A stretch of 64,000 bases of DNA from Ipomoea triloba (Eukaryota; Streptophyta; Magnoliopsida; Solanales; Convolvulaceae): positions 11,025,771-11,089,770 of the forward strand of contig NC_044930.1 of NCBI RefSeq assembly GCF_003576645.1. Direction: 5' to 3'. Numbering within the stretch: the first letter of the stretch is position 1; each line of letters opens with the position of its first letter. The translations under genes were made by a program, and so were the position numbers. Below, piece by piece: positions 1-10,194 of this stretch. The notes beneath the pieces are model-generated. The model had not been told where the DNA came from and did no database searches. It saw only the letters and a list, made by a program, of their open reading frames with translations.

Positions 1-203
1 AGGGTTTTTCTTAGTCTAAGGTTTTTAACGAGGCAACCCGCGTAAATCACGCCCCTCCTGCTCAAATCAAACTTGAGGGGTTCATCACGGACTATCAAGG
101 CATTCAAGCCAGGGAGACTTTGCTCGCAACAAGTTAGCCGCCTGGAGCACATTCTACTTCTCGAACCTGACGACTCTCGCAGATTCAAGAAGTGGGGGAC
201 TTG
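1..203 (+). mobile_element. Ty1/copia 3' internal end (before LTR)
   Basis: Non-coding 3' end of a copia-type element. It carries the phrase aggtttttaacgaggcaa and ends in a purine-rich tract (agaagtggggga) directly before the LTR start. The same stretch, diverged, recurs at 51640-51862 before another LTR, which supports the reading. The pol genes of this element lie outside the window or are lost. Confidence 0.7.
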
Positions 204-784
204 TGATGGGTAAATATGCACATGTACTAGTCGGTCCGTAAATCACCTGTCCGTCGGTCACCCAACCTGTCCGTCAACGGTCACCCATCCGTCGACGGTC
301 GCCCGGTCCGTCGGCCGCATGATCGGAAGCAACACACCTTGTGGATTGGAAGCTCACGAGCGCAACAGTTGCTTGATGTGACGACCGACAACTTTTCGGG
401 AACAGGGGATCCGTGTTTTCATCACCTCGAGCAACTCAACCACTTCGAGCAAACCGATGCGCATTTTGCGGAGTGACAGCCCATATGCCCTCCACTTGCA
501 TATCAGACACCATGTGCATAGTGAATCCACTTTGTATAAATAGGGGTCATTCCCCTCACTGGGAAGAACTCATCAGTACTACACTAATACACTGGTGATT
601 TGCCGATTGTCTTTCTCCTGCTTACTCTTTATCACTGTTCGTCACCCGTAGAGCGATATAGCTTCGAACCGCTCAGTCGCTGACCGGTAGACCGACCGTC
701 TGACCGGCCGAGCGACATTCTTCACCACCCGTAACACACGTATCCGTAGCGTAATCGTAGACCCCGTTTACATTTACGCTATCA
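204..784 (+). mobile_element. Ty1/copia LTR (TG...CA), 3' or remnant
   Basis: Starts tgatgggtaaata right after a polypurine tract and ends gtttacatttacgctatca. It contains a TATA box (gtataaatagggg, about 533-545) in the position expected of an LTR promoter. The 51863-52267 segment shares the start, the TATA arrangement and the cccgtttacattta end, so both are members of one family. No coding region follows inside the window, so this is the 3' LTR of an element that begins upstream, or a remnant. Confidence 0.65.
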
Positions 785-970
785 GTTACTAAACATATAA
801 TCCTGTAATGTGTGAATGTGGAGTTTACAAAGTGTGAATGTAGAGTATCATAGTAATATGTGAATATAAAGTTTACAAAGTGTGAATGTAGAGTATCATA
901 TAATCCTGTAATATGTGAATGTAAAATTTACAAAGTGTTAATGTAGAGTATAGTGTATGTGAATGTAGAC
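785..970. repeat. AT-rich minisatellite, about 3 copies
   Basis: Unit of about 50-60 bp built round 'tgtgaatgtagagtatcata' and 'gtttacaaag', three diverged copies in a row. No coding potential. Confidence 0.6.
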
Positions 971-1668
971 CTAAGTCCACCTTGTGGACCTGGGTCCACG
1001 GCATAACAATCCCTTCAGTTACATATGGGTCTCATTTTATTTGTATTTCATCTGAGACTCTCAATCTTGTTAATCAATGCCCATTTCACATATTTAGAAA
1101 TCTACTCGTGGTGTGCACGGCAAATTACGGTGTCCAAAACCACATCAATTTGATGTTTAAAAAATAAAATTACTTTACGGGTGTTAGAATAATGAACATT
1201 TTGAAATAAGATAATGTATTTTATGGATTAAAATAATATACTTTATGTGTTAGAAAAATGTACTTTATATGTGTTATAATACAATCCTTATACCGTGGAC
1301 CGCAGTCCACAATGCATTATGATCCAAGGTCACAAAACGACGTCGTTTCAATAAGTGGAAAAACAACTCTTGTAAATCTCCGTGACTGATACTATAATTC
1401 ATATCTCAAATGATACTACAGTTGTGTTGAACTGATATTGTAGTTTTGTTGAGGCCGTTTCAGAACTGATACTGCAGTTGCGCGGAACGGAGGCCGTTTC
1501 ATCCGTCTGTTTTCATTAATCAAAACGACGTCGTTTTGTCACTTGGTCCACAATGCTTAGTGGACCGCGGTCCACGATAAAATTTGCGGTTAGAATAATA
1601 AAATTTATGGGATAAGATAATATACTTTATGTGTTAGAATAATAAAAGTTATGGGGTAAAATAATTTA
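971..1668. repeat. AT-rich repeat DNA with GTGGACC palindromes and a small inverted-repeat element
   Basis: No gene seen. About 1324-1570 is bounded by inverted copies of a motif holding aaaacgacgtcgttt and looks like a small inverted-repeat element. Imperfect palindromes of type gtggaccgcggtccac occur near 990, 1300 and 1560. The rest is the recurring motif ttagaataatgtactttatg, which resumes after the MULE insertion at 2393-2535. Confidence 0.5.
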
Positions 1669-2030
1669 CGAATAAGGTTCAAATTGGCCACTGAACATAA
1701 CTTGAATGTGCAATTAGACCACTGAATCAAAAAAAAAAAAAGTGCAATTAGGTCACTGAACACTTCAAATGTATGCAATTTCACCTGATAGCAGGTTACC
1801 ATCTATTTAATCAAGTTACCATCCATTTCATCAGGTTACTTGCTTACGTGGATGGTGAATTGACATTTTAAAATAATTTTTAATAATAACTATTAAAATA
1901 AAATATTAAAATAATTTTAAAAATTTAAAAATATTAATAATAAAAAACACACATGCGACCACCCCCTCCCTTTAGTAATGCCTTTGCCACCTTGATAGAA
2001 ACATGTGAATGATCAAATTTAATTTATTTA

Positions 2031-2063
<33 letters not shown>

Positions 2064-2383
2064 GTACGGAAAGTAAACTTCTTTCACAAAACAACTTTTG
2101 CTTTATTATGATGTGTGTGTGCGTGTTTTTAAATTTTTAAAATTATTTTAATATTTTGTTTTAATAGTTATTATTAAAAATTATTTTAAAATGTCAATTC
2201 ACCGTCCACGTAAGCAAGTAACCTGATAAAATGGATGGTAACCTGATTAAATAGATGGTAACCTGCTATCAGGTGAAATTGCATACATTTGAAGTGTTCA
2301 GTGACCTAATTGCATTTTTTTTTTGTTCAATGGCCTAATTGCACTTTCAGGTTACATTGAGTGGCCAATTTGAACCTTATTCC
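1669..2383. mobile_element. Non-autonomous MULE with long terminal inverted repeats
   Basis: Arms of about 270 bp are inverted copies of each other, with outer ends gaataaggttcaaattggcc and its complement. The element is flanked by a perfect 9-bp target duplication (aataattta at 1660-1668 and 2384-2392), the size typical of Mutator-like elements. The loop contains a (TTA)n microsatellite at about 2032-2062. No transposase is encoded, so it is a MITE-like derivative. Confidence 0.85.
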
Positions 2384-2392
2384 AATAATTTA

Positions 2393-2539
2393 TTTTGTGA
2401 GTTAGAATAATGTATTTTATTAGTTAGAATTTAGAAATAATGTATAATGTACTTTATGTGTTAGAATATGAAATTTTTGGAGTAAGATAATGTATTTTAT
2501 GAGTTAAAAACTAATGTACTTTATGTGTTAAAATAGTTA
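2393..2539. repeat. AT-rich repeat continuing after MULE
   Basis: Continues the ttagaataatgtattttatg motif seen before the MULE insertion, up to the breakpoint with the copia fragment. No gene seen. Confidence 0.5.
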
Positions 2540-3661
2540 GTTTTGCCTCAACACAAATTTCACATTTATTATTTGTGTTAATTTGGAACATAGGAATATG
2601 GTTCATGCTAATTAATCTATGTATAGATTTAAAATTAACATGACCTAATCTACCATGCCACAAATTGGAAGACTCAAGCAAGTAAACAAAATTAACTTTG
2701 TTTTTATTTATAGTAACAATCATTACATTGAGCTTAAATAGCCCATCAGTTACATATCACTTTCGTACAAACATGCCTAACTTAGACAATACAATGGAAC
2801 ATACAACAAGTTGTTTAACGTCAGTTTCTTCTATGGAGTCGTCTTCAGAACTACCTTGCCCATGCCTTCAACAATAGATTGAGCATAGTTTCCCATCCAC
2901 ACATTCTCGCCCTCAACGGTCTCAAAAGTGTTAAATAACTCACTGTTACAACATAGATGTCTTGTTGCACCGGTGTCGATGAACCACTCGCTCTAGTTAG
3001 AGCCCACGAGGTTCACATCTGTCACCATGGCCGAAAGACTGATCTCGACCTCCTTATGATTGCTTTCTCCAACAACGTTGGCTTCAAAACTCTTGTTCTT
3101 CTTCCTTGGAGCCTTGCATTCAGATGACTTGTGGCCATTCTTGCCATAATTAAAGCATTTGCCATAAAACTTTGTTTTGGTAATAATGCCTCCCTTTAAA
3201 CCTAGTTTCTGCTTGTCATTCTTGGCTTTCTTGGAGCTTTTACTGTGCTCCACAACGTTACTCTTAGCGCCACCAATGACATAACCTTTCCCTTCATTTT
3301 TCATGTTCCCCTCCTCAATTTGTAGTCATTGGATCAGGTCTTCCAAGTTCATTTCCTTTTGCTTGTGCTTCAGGTAGTTCTTGAAGTCCTTCCAACCTAG
3401 AGGCAACAAGTGGATTACAGATGTCAGGTAGAACAATATCTTTTGTTGCCACCTCTTGAAGTTCGATCTATTGAACTTCTCTAGTTTTTCAGTTGAACCA
3501 CTCGGTACCACAATTGGTACCCGCATTGTAGGGATGTATCCCTCGGTGCTCTCATTCGTTTGCAAACCAACGTTCACCGATGCTTGAGAATGTGCAACAT
3601 TGTTACTGCTCCCACTATTATTATTTCCAACATTTTCGTCCCCATTGTTGTTGTCTGGCAA
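2540..3661 (-). mobile_element. Broken Ty1/copia gag-protease-pre-integrase fragment
   Basis: Read on the minus strand in order: gag N-terminus at 3661-3420 (FNRSNFKRWQQKILFYL), a jump to the later gag segment WKDFKNYLKHKQKEM, a CCHC zinc knuckle CFNYGKNGHKSSEC near 3170-3120, a protease active-site region FIDTGATRHLC near 2980, and a GAG-pre-integrase motif LWHGRLGH near 2665. In-frame stops follow the gag segment and precede the protease. The middle of gag is deleted, and integrase, reverse transcriptase and RNase H are absent. It is a dead fragment. Its left end meets AT-rich repeat DNA at about 2539. Confidence 0.85.
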
Positions 3662-4640
3662 TACAGGCCAGGGTTTTCCATTTTCTTCAAGGAAAATCAG
3701 AAAAAATAATGTTTTAAGCTTGTTAGGAATATAAACCTACGAAACTGATTATTTCCACACACACACAAAAAGAAGTAAAAATTGAAGGAGAAATGCTTGG
3801 TTAGCTTGAGTCGTGTGATATCCACACTATCCTTAAAACCTAATTTGCTACATCCCAAAGATGCTAGGAGCGTTGTAACCTAGGTTTCCTATGATAAAAC
3901 AAGTTACGATTCTATGTCTGAGCATTCAAATAAAAGAACCCGACAAACGGAAACAAGATTTTAAACATAGAAAGAAGAGGATGAAGATAAGTAGAGTTTT
4001 GTGAGAGAAAAAAAACGTAGGCAAAAATTGTATATCAAATTTTGCTGCTCAACCATGTATATATAGGAGATGAGGAATTAATAACATTTATCATGACATT
4101 AAAACTGATAATAAAACCAGTCTGTGTAACCTTCATAACAAACGACCATTACTTTAGAAATTAATTCTAAACTTTAAAAATTGGAATTAATTAGCAATTA
4201 ATTTAGTAACATCATAATTAATACCCAGAATAGTACTCCGAAGAGTGGTTCGAATGGTTCAAAATGTGAGCAGTTCGAAAGGTAACTACTCCGAATGGTA
4301 ACTTCGAATGGTACCCGGAAGGTTACGAGTCAACTATTTTACATTCAATCGAGCAGTCCAGGTTAACACTTCGAAGAGTTACAGCTCGGACAATGGCTAA
4401 AAATGTTTTGAAAAATATTTTTGAAAAGTTGGCATAACTTAGCCCACAAGGCCAACCACTTTTCCGGACGACATTCGTGCCCGTAGGTGCCGACGTACAA
4501 GAGTCAAGCCTTTTCAAGCTCATTATGGGATTTGATTTGCACCCCCTCTCTTGCACGGGCGAGAGAGCCTCTATGTATATATAGTTGTGAAAATTCCCTT
4601 CTCTTTCTAAAGTGGGACAAAATTTATTTATTAGCCTTTT
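3662..4640 (-). mobile_element. Probable copia 5' untranslated/LTR DNA, not delimited
   Basis: Lies upstream of the minus-strand gag. TATA-like runs read on the minus strand occur near 4060 and 4580. A short motif with ttcgaa recurs at 4235-4320. I could not find clear LTR ends or a primer-binding site, so the assignment is by position only. Confidence 0.3.
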
Positions 4641-6106
4641 CACCTTTATTTTTCAACTCAAATTAAATGAGTCTATTTTGATAATTAATTTATCATTCGC
4701 CCATTATCCATTTTGAACGTACAATATACCAATCTCTTCATCTCACTACGAAGAACCTGAATCTTGGCCCCCTTGCCAATTCTTTTTATTATATATATTA
4801 GTATTATAGTATTTTTTTTTGGGCCCCCTCCACCAAATATTTGCCATTTTGCTCCCCTCCAAGCAAGTTTCTAGAGTAAGCTTTATACTATTTTGTATTT
4901 TTAACTTTCAATCCCAATAACCATACAAAATAGGTAATTTTCAATTTCTTTTTTATGAATTACTCTTTATTGGAGCAAGTTTCATTAGTCCTCATCACAA
5001 CAAAAAGTCTAGATATTGTAATTAAATGGTAGCTAAATGTCAAACGGGCTGATTACTTTTGTAGGTTTGTTAGATGTATTTTTGGTGAGTTTCGCGAGAG
5101 ACTTTTAATGTTAGTTATTTAGACTATACGATGTGAGTTAAATTTAGACGTTCTAATAAAAATAAAATACACCGTCTAACATACAATGTATTTCAAAAAA
5201 ACCAAAGTTGTATTTCATCATTTTTATATAATTAAAAAATCAAATAGTACATACTACGCTGGTTATACATATACACACAAAACGTGGACCAACCTGTGTG
5301 TAAAGAGCTGTTGTGATCTAACATTGCGGGCATATATTGCAAACTAAACTGTTATATTTATATACTCCGTAGTTTTTATGATAAAAATAATATTGTCCCG
5401 GTTGCGGTGCAAGTTGAATAGGGTTGGAACTTGGAAAGCGAAATGCAGTGGGCACGGAGGACGGATTGGAGGTTTATAGTTTTTAGCGGCAAAGCTAAGC
5501 CAATTTGGTCTGCCCCCATTCCGTTGCGCATGTCACTGTTTGTCGGTTAGACTTTGGAGCCTCTCTCCCCTCATGTGCAGTGGTTGACTGCTTGGTCCAC
5601 GTACATACAATCAACGACCAAATTTTTATATATTCTCTACTTTCAATCATTTAATATAACCCTAATATTCTTCACCCTAATCTTTAGACTCTATTTGACA
5701 CACTTAGCTGAAAAACTATTAGCTGATAAGTAAATTGATTGAAATTAAAATACTATCGCATTTTTTCTCTAGGTCGAACCCGTCGTATAGAATTTTCTTA
5801 GTGCAATTTACTTTCATATGTAATTTACATACGGACTATTATACAACAATATATTTTACCTCATGCATATCCTTAAATAGTGGCTGTATATTTTTCTCGT
5901 CATAAAAAAATACATTTTTCAATTTAATAGTTGTACTTTTTTTTATTATTTAATTCCATCTTAATGTCATGCAATTTGCAAAGGCAAACCTAAAAACAAC
6001 AACAATAACCCACATTTATGGACCGTACCTTGTGTTTGAGAAAGACTTCGGCCATGAATATTTACAAAATTAATTTAACATTTTTTTTTAGATGACAAGG
6101 AAAATC
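4641..6106. other. AT-rich intergenic, nothing recognised
   Basis: No gene, RNA gene or delimited transposon seen. Short poly-A/T runs only. Confidence 0.5.
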
Positions 6107-6240
6107 CGTGGTCACTATTCGAGGACGTTGATTGAGTAAAGTTTTCCTTGTGACCTTAACCCATAAAGGACCAGAAGGAGGTAAATCAACCTAAACTTTT
6201 CATTGCTAACCAGCTCAAATCAAGAAAGCCCGCTCAACAT
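6107..6240 (-). mobile_element. SINE (family B) 3' part, minus strand
   Basis: The reverse complement contains taggttgatttacctcctt followed by ggtcacaagg, matching the body of the tRNA-derived repeat at 9455-9815 (taggctgatttacttcctt and ggttcacaagg). The tRNA-like head is missing or degraded. Confidence 0.5.
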
Positions 6241-6275
6241 TATTTATTTTGAGAAATACTAAGGGTTAAAACATT

Positions 6276-6402
6276 TATTTTTGAATACTATTGACTCTGA
6301 TATGTTACAATGTAGTATATGTTCATACATACTTTCTCAACCTACTGAAGCATAATGAGCCAACGTCCCCATTGGGGATCGAACCTGTGACCTCTCACTT
6401 AC
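6276..6402 (-). mobile_element. SINE (family A), 5'-truncated, with 15-bp target duplication
   Basis: On the minus strand it has a tRNA B-box-like segment followed by the family tail ending gtatagtattcaaaa-like sequence. It lacks the A box. It is flanked by the perfect duplication aagggttaaaacatt (6261-6275 and 6403-6417), as expected for target-primed insertion. Confidence 0.75.
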
Positions 6403-6581
6403 AAGGGTTAAAACATTCTTTAATGTAACACATCAAGATGAGTTAACTATATATTTTTTAAAATCACTTGATTTGACAATCAACACATTACAATACACCA
6501 AAATGGGCAGGGACGGAACCAGAAAATTGATTGAGTGGGCGAAATTATTTTGTCTAATTGATTATGTTTCATATTTTGTCA

Positions 6582-6583
<2 letters not shown>

Positions 6584-6624
<41 letters not shown>
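6584..6624. repeat. (CA)n(TA)n microsatellite
   Basis: About 15 CA units run into 5 TA units. Confidence 0.95.
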
Positions 6625-6626
<2 letters not shown>

Positions 6627-6765
6627 CTCGCGAGCGGTTCGACGAGCCACGAGCCTAAGACATTACGTAGAGCTTGAGCTCGGCTCGATTATTAAACGAG
6701 CCGCTCGAGCTCGGGCCGAGCTTTGACTGAGCAGCTCGCGAACCGCTCAGCTCATTTACACCACT
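6625..6765. repeat. Repeat rich in GAGCTCG/GCTCG motifs
   Basis: Dense, partly palindromic gagctcggctcg-type motifs, GC-rich against the AT-rich surroundings. Probably an end of a DNA transposon; limits not resolved. Confidence 0.4.
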
Positions 6766-7119
6766 AATTGAAAGTATGTATATATTTTTTTTTAAGTATT
6801 TTAAAGTTTAGAATCTGGATCTAACTTTCCCTCTATACTATTTTTTTTAAACGAAAATGCATCTTACGTCTACAATTATTACTCTTTGTTAGTCATTTTC
6901 GGATTAAAAAAAAAACTATTTATTTTTATAGATTATTGGTAAATTGGTGACCTATCCTAAGTTAATAAAAAAATTATAAATCAAAAAAAAAAAAAATATT
7001 GTATAACATGTTAGGGAGTGGGAATTATAGAGTATCTAGCTAACAAAAGCAACATCTTTTATACTTTAAGTATATGACATACACCGTACTTAAACATGTG
7101 TTCTGTTTTTTATTTTTTT

Positions 7120-7190
7120 TAGTTAGTCGCCTAGGTGCTACCGCTTGATTAGCGCCTAGGATAGCGCCTACTGCAACCATTAAGTAAACA
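7120..7190. mobile_element. Fragment of CTAGGCG-type hAT MITE
   Basis: Contains cgcctaggtgc, gcgcctagg and ends gcgcctactgcaacc, matching the ends of the elements at 29688-30139 and 32625-33105. Only a short remnant. Confidence 0.45.
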
Positions 7191-7368
7191 TTAAATGGAG
7201 GGATGAAGCAACAACAATTTCTATACATAATTTCTTACAATAAACTATCAATTTAATATCCTGACAGTGTTGCTGCATAGAGTGCTCTAAACAAATGCGA
7301 TGTGTGGTTCCCTCCATAATGAGTCACTATAAATATTTTGTTCACATTCAAATATTACAATTTTGGCC

Positions 7369-7440
7369 AAGAATCTTGTGGTCTAGTAATACCGAGTTGC
7401 TCTCATGGGAGGATGTGAGTTTGAGTCTAAAAAACAATTA
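7369..7440 (+). mobile_element. SINE (family A) head fragment
   Basis: aatcttgtggtctagt followed by gtgagtttgagtct corresponds to the A-box and B-box region of the SINE at 20246. The 3' half is absent. Confidence 0.55.
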
Positions 7441-7875
7441 ACATTCATCTAAGTAACCCAACCAAATAAATTGGAGTTTTTGATACAATACAAAAATACA
7501 AATTTGTAGGGAAAAATTTCTATTGTTTCCTACTAAACATGAAAAGAATTTGCAGTTTAATTGAAAAAGTGTTGACAAGAATTGTTAAGTATGAGAATTA
7601 TTCTCTATCAATTCAGTCTCACTTTTCGTAGTAGAATGATGGTATTTTAATTATATTATATGATTAAAAAGAGAAGAGGAGACGAAGAAAAAGTGATGAT
7701 TTTTTTCAAAATCATCCTCCTATATCATTTCCAGGTACGACAAATACTAAAAAGTAGTTTCATTATATTAACTTGTGTAGATATCAATCAATATTGTATA
7801 TAAAATTATGCGCGTTAAACCTTTATTGTTTTGTTTTGTTTTTTTTTTTTTTTGTTTTTTTTTTTTTTTTTTTTT
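7441..7875. other. AT-rich intergenic ending in poly-T
   Basis: No gene seen. The last 40 bases are nearly pure T and run into the assembly gap. Confidence 0.6.
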
Positions 7876-8521
7876 NNNNNNNNNNNNNNNNNNNNNNNNN
7901 NNNNNNNNNNNNNNNNNNNNNNNNNNNNNNNNNNNNNNNNNNNNNNNNNNNNNNNNNNNNNNNNNNNNNNNNNNNNNNNNNNNNNNNNNNNNNNNNNNNN
8001 NNNNNNNNNNNNNNNNNNNNNNNNNNNNNNNNNNNNNNNNNNNNNNNNNNNNNNNNNNNNNNNNNNNNNNNNNNNNNNNNNNNNNNNNNNNNNNNNNNNN
8101 NNNNNNNNNNNNNNNNNNNNNNNNNNNNNNNNNNNNNNNNNNNNNNNNNNNNNNNNNNNNNNNNNNNNNNNNNNNNNNNNNNNNNNNNNNNNNNNNNNNN
8201 NNNNNNNNNNNNNNNNNNNNNNNNNNNNNNNNNNNNNNNNNNNNNNNNNNNNNNNNNNNNNNNNNNNNNNNNNNNNNNNNNNNNNNNNNNNNNNNNNNNN
8301 NNNNNNNNNNNNNNNNNNNNNNNNNNNNNNNNNNNNNNNNNNNNNNNNNNNNNNNNNNNNNNNNNNNNNNNNNNNNNNNNNNNNNNNNNNNNNNNNNNNN
8401 NNNNNNNNNNNNNNNNNNNNNNNNNNNNNNNNNNNNNNNNNNNNNNNNNNNNNNNNNNNNNNNNNNNNNNNNNNNNNNNNNNNNNNNNNNNNNNNNNNNN
8501 NNNNNNNNNNNNNNNNNNNNN
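7876..8521. other. Assembly gap (646 N) between poly-T tracts
   Basis: Run of N flanked on both sides by long T homopolymers. Apparent long reading frames crossing it are products of the Ns. Confidence 0.99.
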
Positions 8522-8526
8522 TTAAA

Positions 8527-8561
<35 letters not shown>

Positions 8562-9454
8562 TTTTTTTTTTTTGTATATTTCCCCTCACCTCAACTTGTG
8601 GGTTAAGATTTTTATTTTTATTCTATCTTATTGTTTAGCCCAAAACTATCGAACCTATGATTGAATTAACAATCATTATATCATGGACCATAGTTTAGCT
8701 CACGTTAATGAACAACTAACATAATTCTCGCTTTTAGTATACTGATGTTTATTTTTAATACATTGAATGTTCATTTTTTGTGTACTGAAGGTTCATTATT
8801 TAGTATACTACCTAAAAGTGAACTTTCAATACATTAAAAATGAACTTCCAGTATACAAAAAGTGAACATTTATCCATGATCTACTGTACATAGTATTATT
8901 TGTCTTGAATTAATTAGTAGTTCATTTACGAAGTACCCAAGCTGCTAGGTTAACTTGTGGGTTAATAATATTTGGCTAATAGCTAATTCAACATCAAGAT
9001 TCAAGATCCAATTCAAAGCATGTTGCATAGGAATGTAAGGCAAATGGATGTATATTGTAATTGGATCTGCGTTTGGGAAGTTCACATGGGGGAGAAATGG
9101 ACAGTTTCTGATCCCTTTCTTGTTTCTCATATAATGTAGAGTTGAAATGTCACTCTCCCCCCTAAGATGCAAGGCAAGTCCAACCAATTGGGACCCACCA
9201 AAGGGACACTTTGAGATTGAATCATGACTTTTGGCCACAAAATCTTCATCAAAATGTAGTACTCATCACTCTCATTTAAACTATCATAATCTAAATTTCA
9301 GCCCTAAAAGCACCCTATCACCCTCAATACCAACCCTATGCTAATCATTATGTTAGCCTTTCATAGGGAAACAAAAAGGCTAGTCATAGACACACATTTG
9401 TCATGTTAATGAAACAAGTTCATCATTTATAGATACAAAATGGGTATTAGAGAG
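8522..9454. other. Intergenic with gttcattttt/tgaac inverted motifs
   Basis: At 8735-8875, motifs such as gaaggttcattatttagtat and their complements form an imperfect inverted pair, related to motifs at 15700-15880, 19380-19760 and 22830-23050. Nothing coding was recognised. Confidence 0.4.
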
Positions 9455-9815
9455 GTATCGAGCCAAGATAACAAAAAATTCACACTTGTAATCACAAAGT
9501 CACGAGTTCGAATCCTTGTCCACTTGATTTGACTCAATCAATTATGAGTAACTTAGGCTGATTTACTCTTGTCCACTTGATTTGACTCAATCAGTTATAT
9601 CAGTTATGAGTAACTTAGGCTGATTTACTTCCTTGTGGTTCTTTGTCAGCTAGGCTGATTTACTTCCTTGTGGTTCTTTGTCGGCTAGGTTCACAAGGCG
9701 GAGTTTACACACATTCGAAAGAAAATTAAGTGTGTTAAGTGTAATATTAGGAGGTTCACAAGGCAGAGTTTACACACATTCAAAAGAAAATTAAGTGTGT
9801 TAAGTGTAATATTAG
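9455..9815 (+). mobile_element. SINE (family B) with successive internal tandem duplications
   Basis: A tRNA-derived head (B box gagttcgaatcc near 9503) is followed by a body in which three neighbouring segments are each duplicated: about 53 bp from 9515, about 37 bp from 9617, and about 65 bp at 9687-9751 and 9752-9815. The copies differ at a few bases (gcggag/gcagag, cgaaag/caaaag). Confidence 0.6.
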
Positions 9816-10194
9816 GTGGAGGAATCTTGAATGGACTTATGTTTGATGTAAAAGAGGAATGATAGGTTTATAGAAAGTGGGTAATGCAATGGTATTAAGA
9901 GTAAAGAGCAGGAAGAATTAATGGGGCAATGAAAGTGTATAGGACAAAAGAAAGGGCCAGGGGCACCTACAACTGCCTGCAAGGATCAGGGGTTCCTTGG
10001 AGTAGCAATAAAGACTATCTCAATTTTGCATCTTCTACTGCATTTTCACTCTAACCATCCAAAGCAAACATTTGGTGTTTTAAAGCACAGGAGAAAAACA
10101 CATAAAAAAAAAAAAAAAAAAAAAAAAAGTATACAACAAATGTTGCAGAAACCTGGATGATTTCTCAGAAGATTTTGAGTTGTGCAGGAACATT
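9816..10194 (+). promoter_or_regulatory. Formin upstream/5' leader region
   Basis: 379 bp between the SINE and the formin start codon, with a poly-A run at about 10105-10128. No clear TATA box; the leader cannot be delimited. Confidence 0.35.

Noticed and set aside
7768..8664. Long reading frames across the first gap on both strands
   Set aside because: They consist of N-derived unknown residues plus poly-Phe or poly-Lys from T/A homopolymers.
10180..10194. Upstream TTG as formin start
   Set aside because: The first ATG at 10195 directly precedes the signal anchor and is the normal plant start.
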